DNA of 64,000 bases from Pseudoalteromonas sp. NC201. Its GTDB lineage: Bacteria > Pseudomonadota > Gammaproteobacteria > Enterobacterales > Alteromonadaceae. How positions within the stretch are numbered: position 1 is the stretch's first letter; each line of letters opens with the position of its first letter. Position numbers and translations under genes: made by a program. Where the stretch lies: contig NZ_CP022522.1 of assembly GCF_002850255.1 (NCBI RefSeq), positions 1,411,001 to 1,475,000 of the forward strand, given 5' to 3'. Positions 9,413 to 17,194 of this stretch are shown here, in pieces. The notes under the pieces are model-generated. The model searched no databases, was not told the origin of the DNA, and was given only the letters and a program-made list of their open reading frames with translations.

Positions 9413-10648
9413 ATGCGTTTATCTCAAAATCAAATTTTTAATTCTAATCTTAATTCTATTTTGCGTAATCAGCAGGACGTGAATAAAGCAACACAGCAGC
9501 TGAACACGCAAAAGCGGGTACTGAGTGCTTCTGATGATGCTTCAGCGACTGCTAGAGCCATGCTTTTTGACGACCGGATCCAAGCAAACGATCAGTTTAC
9601 CAAGAACCTGACTATGTTGTCTTCGAGATTAGATACTCAAGAATCAGTGCTTGAAAATATTAAAACGGCCATTGATAGCGCTTATGCGAAGTCAATACAG
9701 GCAGGTAACGGTGGGTTATCTGACGTTGACCGTGAAGCGATTGCTGATGAGCTAGAGTCCATCCAAGATACTATTTTGGATTTAATGAACTCAAAAAGTG
9801 AGGATGGTAAGTTTATATTTTCCGGCTACCAAGATAATACTCAAACCTACAGCTTTGATTCTGCCACTGGAAAGTACGTATATAACGGTGACCAAGGACA
9901 GCATAAAATAAAAGTTTCTGAAGGGGTTGAAATACGCTCAAGTGATAACGGTTTTGATGTATTTGAAAGTGCAGAGAAGCGACTGAATATTACGTCAAAT
10001 ACAGGTGTGGTTTCTGGTGGAATTACATCTGCATCGGTTTATGTAGATGAGCAAGCTGTGTTTGATAAGTTTCATAAAGCAAATTACAACGCCGATCCTA
10101 GTGCGCCTGCAGGTGCAAACACCTTTGACTTAGTGGTGACAGCGGGTACGCCAAATACTTACCAGCTTGAGCAGGGGGGAACGGTTATTTCAACAGGTAG
10201 CTTTGAAGGTAATTCGGTCAAAGTAGCAGGTATGGAATTTAAATATGAGGGTGCCGGTTCTGGTCAAATCAGTTTTGATTTAGAAAAGCCCCAGAAGGAA
10301 AACATTCTAAATACATTAGAATCTATGATTACGTCATTAAGAGACCCCAGTATTACGGGCGATGATTACAAACAGGTACTTGCAGATGGGATCTCTGGAC
10401 TAGACAATGCCAAAATCAAGATATCGCAAGGACAAGCGGGGCTTGGTGGTAGGTTAAATGCTGCTAAGCTTGTATCTGATGCAAATTCAGACTTGGACGT
10501 AGATAATAAGGCAAATAAAGCGGCTTTAATAGAAGTCGATTTTTATTCTGCGATTTCAGAACTCACCAAGCATGAAACTGCGCTGCAGGCCTCTCAGGCA
10601 ACATTTGGCCGCCTAACTAACCTTTCTCTATTAGACTATATTCGTTAA
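9413..10648 (+). CDS. flgL: Hook-associated protein 3, FlgL
   Basis: 411 aa, close to Vibrio FlgL (about 400 aa). It is the second junction protein between hook and filament. The flagellin-like N-terminus (MRLSQNQIFNSNLNSILRNQ, LNTQKRVLSASDDASATARA) and C-terminus (IEVDFYSAISELTKHETALQ then ASQATFGRLTNLSLLDYIR) are FlgL features. It is the last gene of the flgJ-K-L unit and is followed by a hairpin. Confidence 0.97.
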   Translation: MRLSQNQIFNSNLNSILRNQQDVNKATQQLNTQKRVLSASDDASATARAMLFDDRIQANDQFTKNLTMLSSRLDTQESVLENIKTAIDSAYAKSIQAGNGGLSDVDREAIADELESIQDTILDLMNSKSEDGKFIFSGYQDNTQTYSFDSATGKYVYNGDQGQHKIKVSEGVEIRSSDNGFDVFESAEKRLNITSNTGVVSGGITSASVYVDEQAVFDKFHKANYNADPSAPAGANTFDLVVTAGTPNTYQLEQGGTVISTGSFEGNSVKVAGMEFKYEGAGSGQISFDLEKPQKENILNTLESMITSLRDPSITGDDYKQVLADGISGLDNAKIKISQGQAGLGGRLNAAKLVSDANSDLDVDNKANKAALIEVDFYSAISELTKHETALQASQATFGRLTNLSLLDYIR

Positions 10649-10672
10649 AAGACGGCCTTTACGGGCCGTTTA
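10646..10672 (+). terminator. Hairpin terminator after flgL
   Basis: The stem ACGGCC (10652-10657) pairs with GGCCGT (10664-10669) across a 6-base loop, followed by a short T-rich tail (ttactct). It lies 3 bases after the flgL stop. The U-tract is weak, so read-through is possible. Confidence 0.6.
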
Positions 10673-10842
10673 CTCTCACACCGCTCTAAACTCAACTTTT
10701 CCTCGTAACAAGCTGAATAATAATACAGTTTTATATAATTACCTGACCGTAACCTAGGTGCGTCAAAACTTTGCCATATTTGTTTGAGCAATAATAAAAG
10801 CATATAGAAATCATGACGATAATTTTTTTTTAAAAAAAATAC

Positions 10843-10869
10843 TAAAGGAAATTTTTTGCCGACCGATAA
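10843..10869 (+). promoter_or_regulatory. Sigma-28 (FliA) promoter of flagellin 1
   Basis: TAAA at 10843-10846, a 15-base spacer, then ACCGATAA at 10862-10869 match the FliA consensus TAAA-N15-GCCGATAA with one mismatch. It lies about 97 bases before the flagellin start. A run of T then A (about 10823-10838) sits immediately upstream and may act as an UP element. The rest of the 10649-10965 intergenic region shows only the flgL hairpin and A/T-rich sequence. Confidence 0.85.
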
Positions 10870-10965
10870 CTTAATTAACCAAGCCGGAGAGTGAAAAACA
10901 TTCAAAGGTTGGAAAAGAATCTAAGTTTGAGAGTGAAAGACTCGATTTAAAGTGGGAGAACCATC

Positions 10966-11928
10966 ATGGCACTTTATGTAAATACTAACGTAAGTTCATT
11001 GAACGCACAAAGACAATTAATGCAATCTGGTAATTCACTAGATACATCATTCAAACGTCTATCATCAGGTTTTCGTATCAACAGCGCTGCTGATGATGCT
11101 GCAGGCCTACAGATTTCTGACCGTTTGAGTTCACAAATCAATGGTCTAAACCAAGGTAACCGAAACGCGAACGACGGCATTTCACTAGCGCAAACAGCCG
11201 AAGGTGCGATGGATGAAGTAACGTCAATGTTCCAGCGTATTCGTACACTGGCACAACAAGCATCAAACGGCTCAAATACAGACGAAGATCGTTTGGCGAT
11301 TCAAGAAGAGATTCGTTCACTATCTGAGGAAGTAAACCGAGTCGCTGCTGACACGACCTTTGGTGGTCAAAACTTACTGGATGGCAGTTACTCAGCAAAC
11401 TTTCAGGTAGGTGCTGATGCGGTACAAACTATCGGTTTCAGTATGCAGAATGTTGCTGGTACAGCAAATGATATGCAGGCAAACGGCGGTTTTACACTGT
11501 CAGGTATCGCGGGTATCGCAAGTGGAGTAACAGGTGTAGCACTAAGTGCAACAACAGGAACTATTAGTACAAACATTGGTACTGAAGCTGATGCAAAAGT
11601 ATTCTCAGATGTATTCACAGCTGGCGGCATCTCAGTATCTTCGCAAGCGAATGCTCAGGCTGTACTAGCTGGTATGGATAACTTGATTGCGGTAGTTGAT
11701 AAGAAACGTGCAGAGTTAGGTGCGGTTCAAAACCGATTCCAATCAACGATTCGTAACCAAGCAAATATCTCTGAGAACTTGTCGGCTGCGAAATCACGTA
11801 TCAAAGATACTGACTTCGCTCAGGAAACTGCAAGCTTAACCAAGATGCAAATCCTTCAACAGGCTAGCCAAACAATCCTAAGTCAGGCTAACCAACGTCC
11901 TCAGGCTGCTTTAAGTCTTCTAGGATAA
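10966..11928 (+). CDS. fliC: Flagellin 1
   Basis: 320 aa, a short flagellin with almost no variable D2/D3 domain. The N-terminal D0/D1 block (MALYVNTNVSSLNAQRQLMQ, RLSSGFRINSAADDAAGLQI) and C-terminal block (NISENLSAAKSRIKDTDFAQ, TILSQANQRPQAALSLLG) are diagnostic. It is the filament subunit, exported by the flagellar T3SS with FliS as chaperone. A sigma-28 promoter lies upstream. It is the first of three tandem paralogues; its central and C-terminal third is nearly the same as flagellin 3 at DNA level, which suggests gene conversion. Ser/Thr-rich residues at about 160-200 are plausible glycosylation sites. Confidence 0.97.
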   Translation: MALYVNTNVSSLNAQRQLMQSGNSLDTSFKRLSSGFRINSAADDAAGLQISDRLSSQINGLNQGNRNANDGISLAQTAEGAMDEVTSMFQRIRTLAQQASNGSNTDEDRLAIQEEIRSLSEEVNRVAADTTFGGQNLLDGSYSANFQVGADAVQTIGFSMQNVAGTANDMQANGGFTLSGIAGIASGVTGVALSATTGTISTNIGTEADAKVFSDVFTAGGISVSSQANAQAVLAGMDNLIAVVDKKRAELGAVQNRFQSTIRNQANISENLSAAKSRIKDTDFAQETASLTKMQILQQASQTILSQANQRPQAALSLLG

Positions 11929-11943
11929 CAGTTGGAAGGTAAA

Positions 11944-11979
11944 GGTGCCTAAGCCGAATGGGGTATTTGCTTAGGCACC
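11944..11979 (+). other. Strong hairpin just after flagellin 1, without U-tract
   Basis: GGTGCCTAAGC (11944-11954) pairs perfectly with GCTTAGGCACC (11969-11979), 11 bp with a 14-base loop. It begins 16 bases after the flagellin 1 stop. No T-run follows, so it is more likely an mRNA 3'-end stabilising structure than a terminator; the real terminator is at 12106. Confidence 0.65.
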
Positions 11980-11987
11980 GAATTGGA

Positions 11988-12016
11988 TGATAAAGCGGAG
12001 GTGCTTAAATCCAATA
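11988..12016 (+). other. Possible relic flagellin leader
   Basis: TGATAAAGCGGAGG at 11988-12001 is an exact copy of the 14 bases holding the ribosome site of flagellin 3 (13542-13555), but no start codon or flagellin frame follows. The next bases (ggtgcttaaatccaat) also resemble the start of the hairpin at 11944. It may be a leftover from a duplicated or deleted flagellin gene. Confidence 0.4.
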
Positions 12017-12105
12017 GCGTTCATTAAAACAATGAACACGTTAATTAAAGCATTAAGTATGCCAACTTTATGCTAGAAAAATGACACTCACTCTCAAATT
12101 TATCT

Positions 12106-12132
12106 AAAGAGGCCAACTGGCCTCTTTTTATT
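12106..12132 (+). terminator. Intrinsic terminator of flagellin 1 transcript
   Basis: AAAGAGGCC (12106-12114), loop AACT, GGCCTCTTT (12119-12127) followed by further Ts: a 9-bp perfect stem with tetraloop and U-tract. It lies 178 bases after the flagellin 1 stop, giving a long 3' UTR. Confidence 0.88.
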
Positions 12133-12277
12133 TCCCTACACTTTGAGCTGAAGCCTCTCCACCCATCAAAAAAGCCGCGGCTAGATGCCGAAATGCTAGT
12201 TAGTCGTTCCTCGATAAACAAAGTATTTAATACCTATTTTTAAGTTCCCTGTGTTATTTAATCATAGCTTTGGATTT

Positions 12278-12295
12278 TTGGCCTGCTATTTGCTT
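12278..12295 (+). promoter_or_regulatory. Sigma-54 promoter of flagellin 2
   Basis: TTGGCCTG-CTAT-TTGCTT has GG at 12280-12281 and GC at 12292-12293 with exact 10-base spacing. It lies about 138 bases before the flagellin 2 ATG. It is the only flagellin here with a visible RpoN site, matching the Vibrio pattern in which one flagellin (flaA) is sigma-54/FlrC dependent. The rest of the 11929-12432 intergenic region (504 bases) holds the hairpin, relic leader and terminator listed separately, plus a small GC palindrome near 12174. Confidence 0.85.
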
Positions 12296-12432
12296 GCTAC
12301 TAGTTACAGTAAATTCTGGCGTCAAAGTGGCAATTGGTTGCCTTAGTTGGTTGAATACCCGATGCATAAGTGCCGCTTTGTCATTTAACTATCTATCAAT
12401 TAGATATTGATTTGACAAAAAGAGAGTGAATT

Positions 12433-13398
12433 ATGGCTTTATATGTAAATACAAATGTTAGTGCTATTAATGCACAGAGACAGCTAACTAACTCGGGCAA
12501 TGAACTAGATACATCTTTCAAACGTTTGTCATCTGGTATGCGTATTAATAGTGCTGCTGACGATGCGGCCGGGTTACAAATCTCCGATCGATTACAATCT
12601 CAAATTTTAGGTTTAACCCAAGGGAACCGAAACGCCAATGACGGAATTTCATTGGCTCAGACCGCTGAAGGGGCAATGGATGAAATCACTTCTATGTTCC
12701 AACGTATCCGTACCCTATCTCAACAGGCAGCGAATGGTTCTAACACTGATGAAGATCGCTTAGCCATTCAAGAAGAAATTAGACAGTTAGCCTCTGAGGT
12801 TAATAGGGTAGCGTCTGATACCACTTTTGGTGGACAGAACTTACTTGACGGTTCTTATGCTGCTAATTTCCAAGTTGGTGGTGATGCGGTTCAAACTATT
12901 GGGTTTAGCATGCAATATGTAGGTGCGACAGCAAATAGTTTGGCTGACAATGGTGGCTTTACACTTTCTGGGATTGCAGGGGTAGCTAGTGGTGTTTCTG
13001 GCGCTGCATTAAGTGCAACAACTGCTACGATTAGTACAAATATTGGTACTGAGGCTGATGCCAAAGTGTTCTCAAATGTTTTCACAGCAGGAGGGATCTC
13101 GGTTTCTTCACAGGCCAATGCACAAGCTGTTATGGCAGGTATGGATGCGCTGATTGCGGTAGTTGATAAAAAGCGTGCAGAGTTGGGTGCTGTACAAAAC
13201 CGATTCCAGTCAACAATACGGAACCAAGCTAATATTTCTGAAAACTTGTCGGCAGCAAAATCGCGAATTAAAGATGCTGACTTTGCACTAGAAACAGCCA
13301 AATTAACTAAGAATCAGATATTACAGCAAGCAAGTCAGACGATTCTCGGCCAGGCAAATCAGCGTCCACAAGCGGCACTGAGCCTACTTCAGGGCTAG
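12433..13398 (+). CDS. fliC: Flagellin 2 (sigma-54 controlled)
   Basis: 321 aa filament subunit, starting MALYVNTNVSAINAQRQLTN and ending SQTILGQANQRPQAALSLLQ-G. It has the full D0/D1 cores (RLSSGMRINSAADDAAGLQI, KSRIKDADFALETAKLTKNQ). The middle (about 145-240) is Ala/Thr/Ser-rich like its neighbours, but its codon choices are more A/T-ending than those of flagellins 1 and 3. Its promoter class differs too, so it is probably the early-expressed or structurally essential flagellin, as FlaA is in Vibrio. That role is an inference from the promoter only. Confidence 0.96.
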   Translation: MALYVNTNVSAINAQRQLTNSGNELDTSFKRLSSGMRINSAADDAAGLQISDRLQSQILGLTQGNRNANDGISLAQTAEGAMDEITSMFQRIRTLSQQAANGSNTDEDRLAIQEEIRQLASEVNRVASDTTFGGQNLLDGSYAANFQVGGDAVQTIGFSMQYVGATANSLADNGGFTLSGIAGVASGVSGAALSATTATISTNIGTEADAKVFSNVFTAGGISVSSQANAQAVMAGMDALIAVVDKKRAELGAVQNRFQSTIRNQANISENLSAAKSRIKDADFALETAKLTKNQILQQASQTILGQANQRPQAALSLLQG

Positions 13399-13433
13399 AA
13401 ATGAATAAAAAATAAAAAAATTACAAATAAAGC

Positions 13434-13460
13434 TCAAGCTTTCGCTTTAGCAGCCGATAG
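13434..13460 (+). promoter_or_regulatory. Sigma-28 (FliA) promoter of flagellin 3
   Basis: TCAA (13434-13437), 15-base spacer, GCCGATAG (13453-13460): the -10 matches GCCGATAA at 7 of 8 positions and the -35 has one change from TAAA. It lies about 100 bases before the flagellin 3 ATG. Confidence 0.78.
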
Positions 13461-13560
13461 CAGAATTAGAGAACTATAAATTTAGGACTCTTATTCATCG
13501 TTGGTAGCAGGGTAGGGGTATCCCGCTCCAGCGAGTTATGTTGATAAAGCGGAGGCTATT

Positions 13561-14523
13561 ATGGCTTTATATGTAAATACCAATGTGAGTTCATTGAACG
13601 CACAGCGGCAACTAAATAAATCCTCAGGTGCGTTAGATACATCCTTTCAACGCTTGTCGTCAGGTTTGCGCATTAACAGCGCAAAAGATGATGCTGCAGG
13701 TATGCAAATCACAAACCGTCTAAATGGTCAGATCAATGGTCTGAATCAGGGCATGAGAAACGCCAACGACGGTATTTCATTAGCGCAAACAGCCGAAGGT
13801 GCACTGGATGAAACCACTCAGATGTTCCAGCGTATTAGAACGCTTGCTCAGCAGGCTTCGAACGGTTCGAATACGGATGAAGATAGGCTTGCACTACAAG
13901 AGGAAATTCGTTCATTAGCTGAAGAAGTAAACCGCGTCGCTGCGGATACGACATTCGGTGGTCAAAACTTGCTTGATGGCAGTTATGATGCGAACTTCCA
14001 AGTCGGTGCCGATGCAGTTCAAACTATCGGCTTTAGTATGCAAAACGTAGCAGGTACTGCAAACGATTTACAAGCGGATGGCGGCTTCACACTGTCTGGT
14101 ATCGCAGGCATTGCAAGTGGTGTAACTGGTGTGGCACTCAGTGCGACTACAGGTACAATTAGTACCACGATTGGTACCGAAGCAGATGCGAAAGTCTTCT
14201 CAAATGTATTCACGGCGGCTGGTATTTCTGTATCTTCGCAAGCGAATGCCCAGGCTGTATTAGCTGGTATGGATAACTTGATTGCGGTAGTTGATAAGAA
14301 ACGCGCAGAGCTGGGTGCGGTTCAAAACCGATTCCAGTCAACTATTCGTAACCAATCGAATGTTGCTGAAAACTTAACGGCTGCACGTTCTCGGATCCAA
14401 GATACAGACTTCGCACAAGAGACTGCAAACTTGACTAAGATGCAGATTTTGCAACAAGCAAGTAGTTCTATCTTGAGCCAAGCGAATCAAAGACCGCAAG
14501 TAGCTTTATCGCTACTAGGTTAA
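13561..14523 (+). CDS. fliC: Flagellin 3
   Basis: 320 aa flagellin, starting MALYVNTNVSSLNAQRQLNK. Compared with flagellins 1 and 2 the D0/D1 ends carry several substitutions (INSAKDDAAGMQITNRLNGQ; SSILSQANQRPQVALSLLG), while residues about 95-265 are almost the same as flagellin 1. The ribosome site ggagg lies 6 bases before the ATG within a 14-base motif repeated at 11988. It is expressed from a sigma-28 promoter and followed 82 bases later by flaG. Confidence 0.96.
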   Translation: MALYVNTNVSSLNAQRQLNKSSGALDTSFQRLSSGLRINSAKDDAAGMQITNRLNGQINGLNQGMRNANDGISLAQTAEGALDETTQMFQRIRTLAQQASNGSNTDEDRLALQEEIRSLAEEVNRVAADTTFGGQNLLDGSYDANFQVGADAVQTIGFSMQNVAGTANDLQADGGFTLSGIAGIASGVTGVALSATTGTISTTIGTEADAKVFSNVFTAAGISVSSQANAQAVLAGMDNLIAVVDKKRAELGAVQNRFQSTIRNQSNVAENLTAARSRIQDTDFAQETANLTKMQILQQASSSILSQANQRPQVALSLLG

Positions 14524-14605
14524 TTGATTAGTATTGTAGCGTCAGGTTTGTGAATAATTCTCAAACTTGGCGTATACTTTACGGTAAAAGGTTTGGAGGT
14601 GTGTT

Positions 14606-15016
14606 GTGAAAGAAGTTCAAGCGTCTACACCAAATGGATTCGTCAATCATACAAAACCAGAAGAATTAATTAGGACGGCATCTTCTGCTGAGACGACTCG
14701 TGCGGTTGAGTCTACTAGCAAAACAGAATCTAGTACGAAGCAAAGCGAGGAACAAGGTGCTGTAAAGCCTGACATTTTGGAAGAAATTAAAAACAACTTA
14801 GAAAAGCTGAATCAGTTTATTCCTGTTACAGCAACTAATTTGTCTTTCGAGTTTGACGAACGTGGAGATCCTCCCGTTGTAAAGGTGATCGATACGAACA
14901 ATGATGAAGTAATACGGGAAATTCCTTCCGAGGAGTTTCGTGAAATGGCTAAAGCTCTCGAAGAGTTTGCCGATAAGGTGTCAAGTAGAGGATTGCTGTT
15001 TGATAAAACAGCTTAA
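14606..15016 (+). CDS. flaG: FlaG family protein
   Basis: 136 aa with a GTG start; ggaggt at 14595-14600 sets it. The first 60 residues are Ser/Thr/Glu-rich and low complexity. The C-terminal half (LSFEFDERGDPPVVKVIDTN, VIREIPSEEFREMAKALEEF) is the FlaG domain. FlaG proteins influence filament length and are usually encoded next to fliD. Position between flagellins and fliD supports the call. The biochemical function is not settled. Confidence 0.92.
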   Translation: MKEVQASTPNGFVNHTKPEELIRTASSAETTRAVESTSKTESSTKQSEEQGAVKPDILEEIKNNLEKLNQFIPVTATNLSFEFDERGDPPVVKVIDTNNDEVIREIPSEEFREMAKALEEFADKVSSRGLLFDKTA

Positions 15017-15034
15017 TATTGGGTTGGAGGTTGT

Positions 15035-16444
15035 ATGCCATTAATTACATCTGCGGGTATAGGCTCGGGGCTTGACTTAGAAAGCATCATTAAAGCGACA
15101 ATTGATGCTGAAAATGTTCCTAAGTTACAAGCGTTTGCCAAAAAAGAAGACTCTTTAAAAGTGGAGTTATCTGCGGTTGGTGAGTTAAAGTCAGCAATCT
15201 CTAAACTCAAAGATACGATGGCGAAGCTTGCAGATCCTGACAACTTTGGTAAGCGAGTAGCAAACATTACCCAACCTAGTGGCGGAGATATAATCAGCGT
15301 TACTCCAACATCAGATATATCCGTAGGAAACTTTAAAGTTGCCGTCAAACAATTGGCAGAGGGTAGCCGAATCATTTCAGCAGACGACGCATTTGCATCG
15401 ACTGATGCGGTCGTTAGTGCATCCGGAGGTACACTTTCGTTCGGAGCTGGGCCAGATAAGTCATTTGATTTAGATGTGACAGCGGGAATGACACTTGCTG
15501 AACTCAGAGACGCAATAAACTCTTCTGAGTCTAATTTCGGGATAACCGCGAATATCGTGAATACGGGTAATGTTGGTTCCAAGCTTGTACTTACTTCCAA
15601 TGTCACCGGCGACAATAACGACTTAACAATAACTTCGGATACTGCAGAGCTTGATGCAATCAGCACAACTGCATCTGGTGGTGGTGCTGGTGGAATGACA
15701 ACAGTTCAAGCTGCGCAAAACGCAATTATTACTGTTGATGGCCTTGAAGTGACAAGTGATAGCAACACATTCAAGGATGCGGTGCAAGACATGACGATTA
15801 GAGCCCTTGAAGTTAGTGAAGGTAACGATACTGATGGTTATGCGACAGCTAAATTAAATATTGATTACGATCGTGAATCTATTAGCAAAATGATTGACGA
15901 GTTTATTGCAAATTATAATAATTTGATTGGCACTATTGGTCTTCACACTCGAGTTGGTAGACCGTTAAACGGTGACTCCTCAATGAGGACATTGAGCGAC
16001 CAGATGATATCGACTCTATCGTCAGAGCTTACAGACGCAGGTCCATTTGGTTCCATTTTTGATATTGGCCTAGGCGTTAAAAAAGATGGATATCTTGAAA
16101 AATCTTCACTGGTAAGAAGTCTTAATGAAGCTATGGACGATAACTACGATGATATTGGCAAGGCTTTTGCAGGTGATAACGGTGTAGCTAAACAACTTGA
16201 AGAGTTGCTAGGTAATTACGTCGATTCTAAAGGCATATTGAAGCAACGTGAGACGAGCTTAAATAGCCAGTTAGATGATTTAGAAGATGACGTCCTGAAT
16301 CATGAATATCGAATGAAATCGATGGAAGAAGGGTTACGTCAAAAATATGCTGGTCTAGACGTGTTGATTGCTCAAATGCAACAAACACAGTCCTATTTAG
16401 GTGCTCAATTAGCAAATTTACCTGGCTTCACTAAATCTAAGTAA
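15035..16444 (+). CDS. fliD: Flagellar filament capping protein FliD (HAP2)
   Basis: 469 aa, normal FliD length. It caps the filament tip and promotes flagellin folding. The N-terminus MPLITSAGIGSGLDLESIIK and VPKLQAFAKKEDSLKVELSA form the FliD_N domain. The C-terminal FliD_C domain spans about 225-455, with the helical tail (SLNSQLDDLEDDVLNHEYRM, IAQMQQTQSYLGAQLANLPG). Strong ribosome site ttggagg lies 7 bases upstream. fliS follows 17 bases later. Confidence 0.97.
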   Translation: MPLITSAGIGSGLDLESIIKATIDAENVPKLQAFAKKEDSLKVELSAVGELKSAISKLKDTMAKLADPDNFGKRVANITQPSGGDIISVTPTSDISVGNFKVAVKQLAEGSRIISADDAFASTDAVVSASGGTLSFGAGPDKSFDLDVTAGMTLAELRDAINSSESNFGITANIVNTGNVGSKLVLTSNVTGDNNDLTITSDTAELDAISTTASGGGAGGMTTVQAAQNAIITVDGLEVTSDSNTFKDAVQDMTIRALEVSEGNDTDGYATAKLNIDYDRESISKMIDEFIANYNNLIGTIGLHTRVGRPLNGDSSMRTLSDQMISTLSSELTDAGPFGSIFDIGLGVKKDGYLEKSSLVRSLNEAMDDNYDDIGKAFAGDNGVAKQLEELLGNYVDSKGILKQRETSLNSQLDDLEDDVLNHEYRMKSMEEGLRQKYAGLDVLIAQMQQTQSYLGAQLANLPGFTKSK

Positions 16445-16461
16445 ACTAAGAGGCATGTGAT

Positions 16462-16890
16462 ATGTATAACGCCCGAGTCAAAAATTACCAAAGAGAAGCA
16501 TTGAAAACGAGAGTTGCAGGTGCAGACCGTTATGAAATAATTCAAATGTTGATGGCTGGTGCCGTTGAAAAAATGGTACTTGCAAAGGTATCTATTGAAA
16601 AGCGTCACCTCGAAGCCAAAGCAGAACATATTTCTAAGGCTTCAGCCATCATTGAAGCACTTCGTGGAAGCTTAGACTTTGAAGTTGGTGGCGAAGTAAC
16701 AGAAAATCTGTATGCCCTCTATTCATACATGTTAGACAGGTTGTTAGATGCTAGCATGCAAAATGACCCCGCTATAGTTGATGAAGTATCGAATTTGCTG
16801 AAGGAAATCAAGTCTGCTTGGGACGCGATTCCAATTGATGTACGTAAGCAGACACTGGATGCTAACGGCGCGGATGCTAATGTCGGCTGA
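16462..16890 (+). CDS. fliS: Flagellin export chaperone FliS
   Basis: 142 aa, close to the 125-140 aa of FliS, a cytoplasmic helical-bundle chaperone that binds the flagellin C-terminus. The N-terminus MYNARVKNYQREALKTRVAG and the helical body (MLMAGAVEKMVLAKVSIEKR, LYALYSYMLDRLLDASMQND) are FliS signatures. The following FliT-like gene starts within its last 11 bases, indicating translational coupling. Confidence 0.96.
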   Translation: MYNARVKNYQREALKTRVAGADRYEIIQMLMAGAVEKMVLAKVSIEKRHLEAKAEHISKASAIIEALRGSLDFEVGGEVTENLYALYSYMLDRLLDASMQNDPAIVDEVSNLLKEIKSAWDAIPIDVRKQTLDANGADANVG

Positions 16891-17176
16891 GTTAGCTCAC
16901 ATAGAAGCAACCCTCAATAAGCTGGATGCTGCTTGTCAGGCAGGTGAGTTGGAAGAGGCTCAATGTCTTTTCATTCAGATAGACAAACAGCTCCGGACAA
17001 CATTAACAGCTGATGTGTTAGCTGATTCAGAACAAGCTCAACAATCGGCTTTAGTCATATTCAATCATATCCAATCAATAATGAGCCAGTTGCAGCAGGA
17101 AAAAAGCGCTGTTGCAAAAGAACTATCACAAGTTATTGGCAATAAAAAAAAGATCAAAGCGTATAAAAATATTTAA
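16880..17176 (+). CDS. fliT: Putative FliT-like flagellar chaperone
   Basis: 98 aa from the ATG at 16880 (MSAELAHIEATLNKLDAACQ), which overlaps the fliS stop by 11 bases; earlier in-frame ATGs lie inside fliS. The protein is almost all helix-forming, rich in Glu, Gln, Lys and Ala, ending in a basic tail (NKKKIKAYKNI). Position after fliD-fliS matches fliT in enterics and flaI-type genes in Vibrio. Sequence similarity to FliT is not evident by eye, so the call rests mainly on context, size and predicted helicity. Confidence 0.55.
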   Translation: MSAELAHIEATLNKLDAACQAGELEEAQCLFIQIDKQLRTTLTADVLADSEQAQQSALVIFNHIQSIMSQLQQEKSAVAKELSQVIGNKKKIKAYKNI

Positions 17177-17194
17177 TACGACACCGGCAAATGT

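Noticed and set aside
10821..10842. T-run followed by A-run as a terminator
   Set aside because: The A/T palindrome has no GC stem and lies just upstream of the FliA -35 box, so an UP-like role is more likely.
14562..14580. Sigma-54-like site before flaG (TTGGCGTATACTTTAC)
   Set aside because: The -24 half is good and spacing is 10, but the -12 GC is AC. The invariant GC is missing, so it was not called.
15013..15666. 217-aa ORF on the - strand under fliD
   Set aside because: It is fully antisense to conserved fliD codons and has the Ser/Leu-rich composition of a shadow frame, with no ribosome site.
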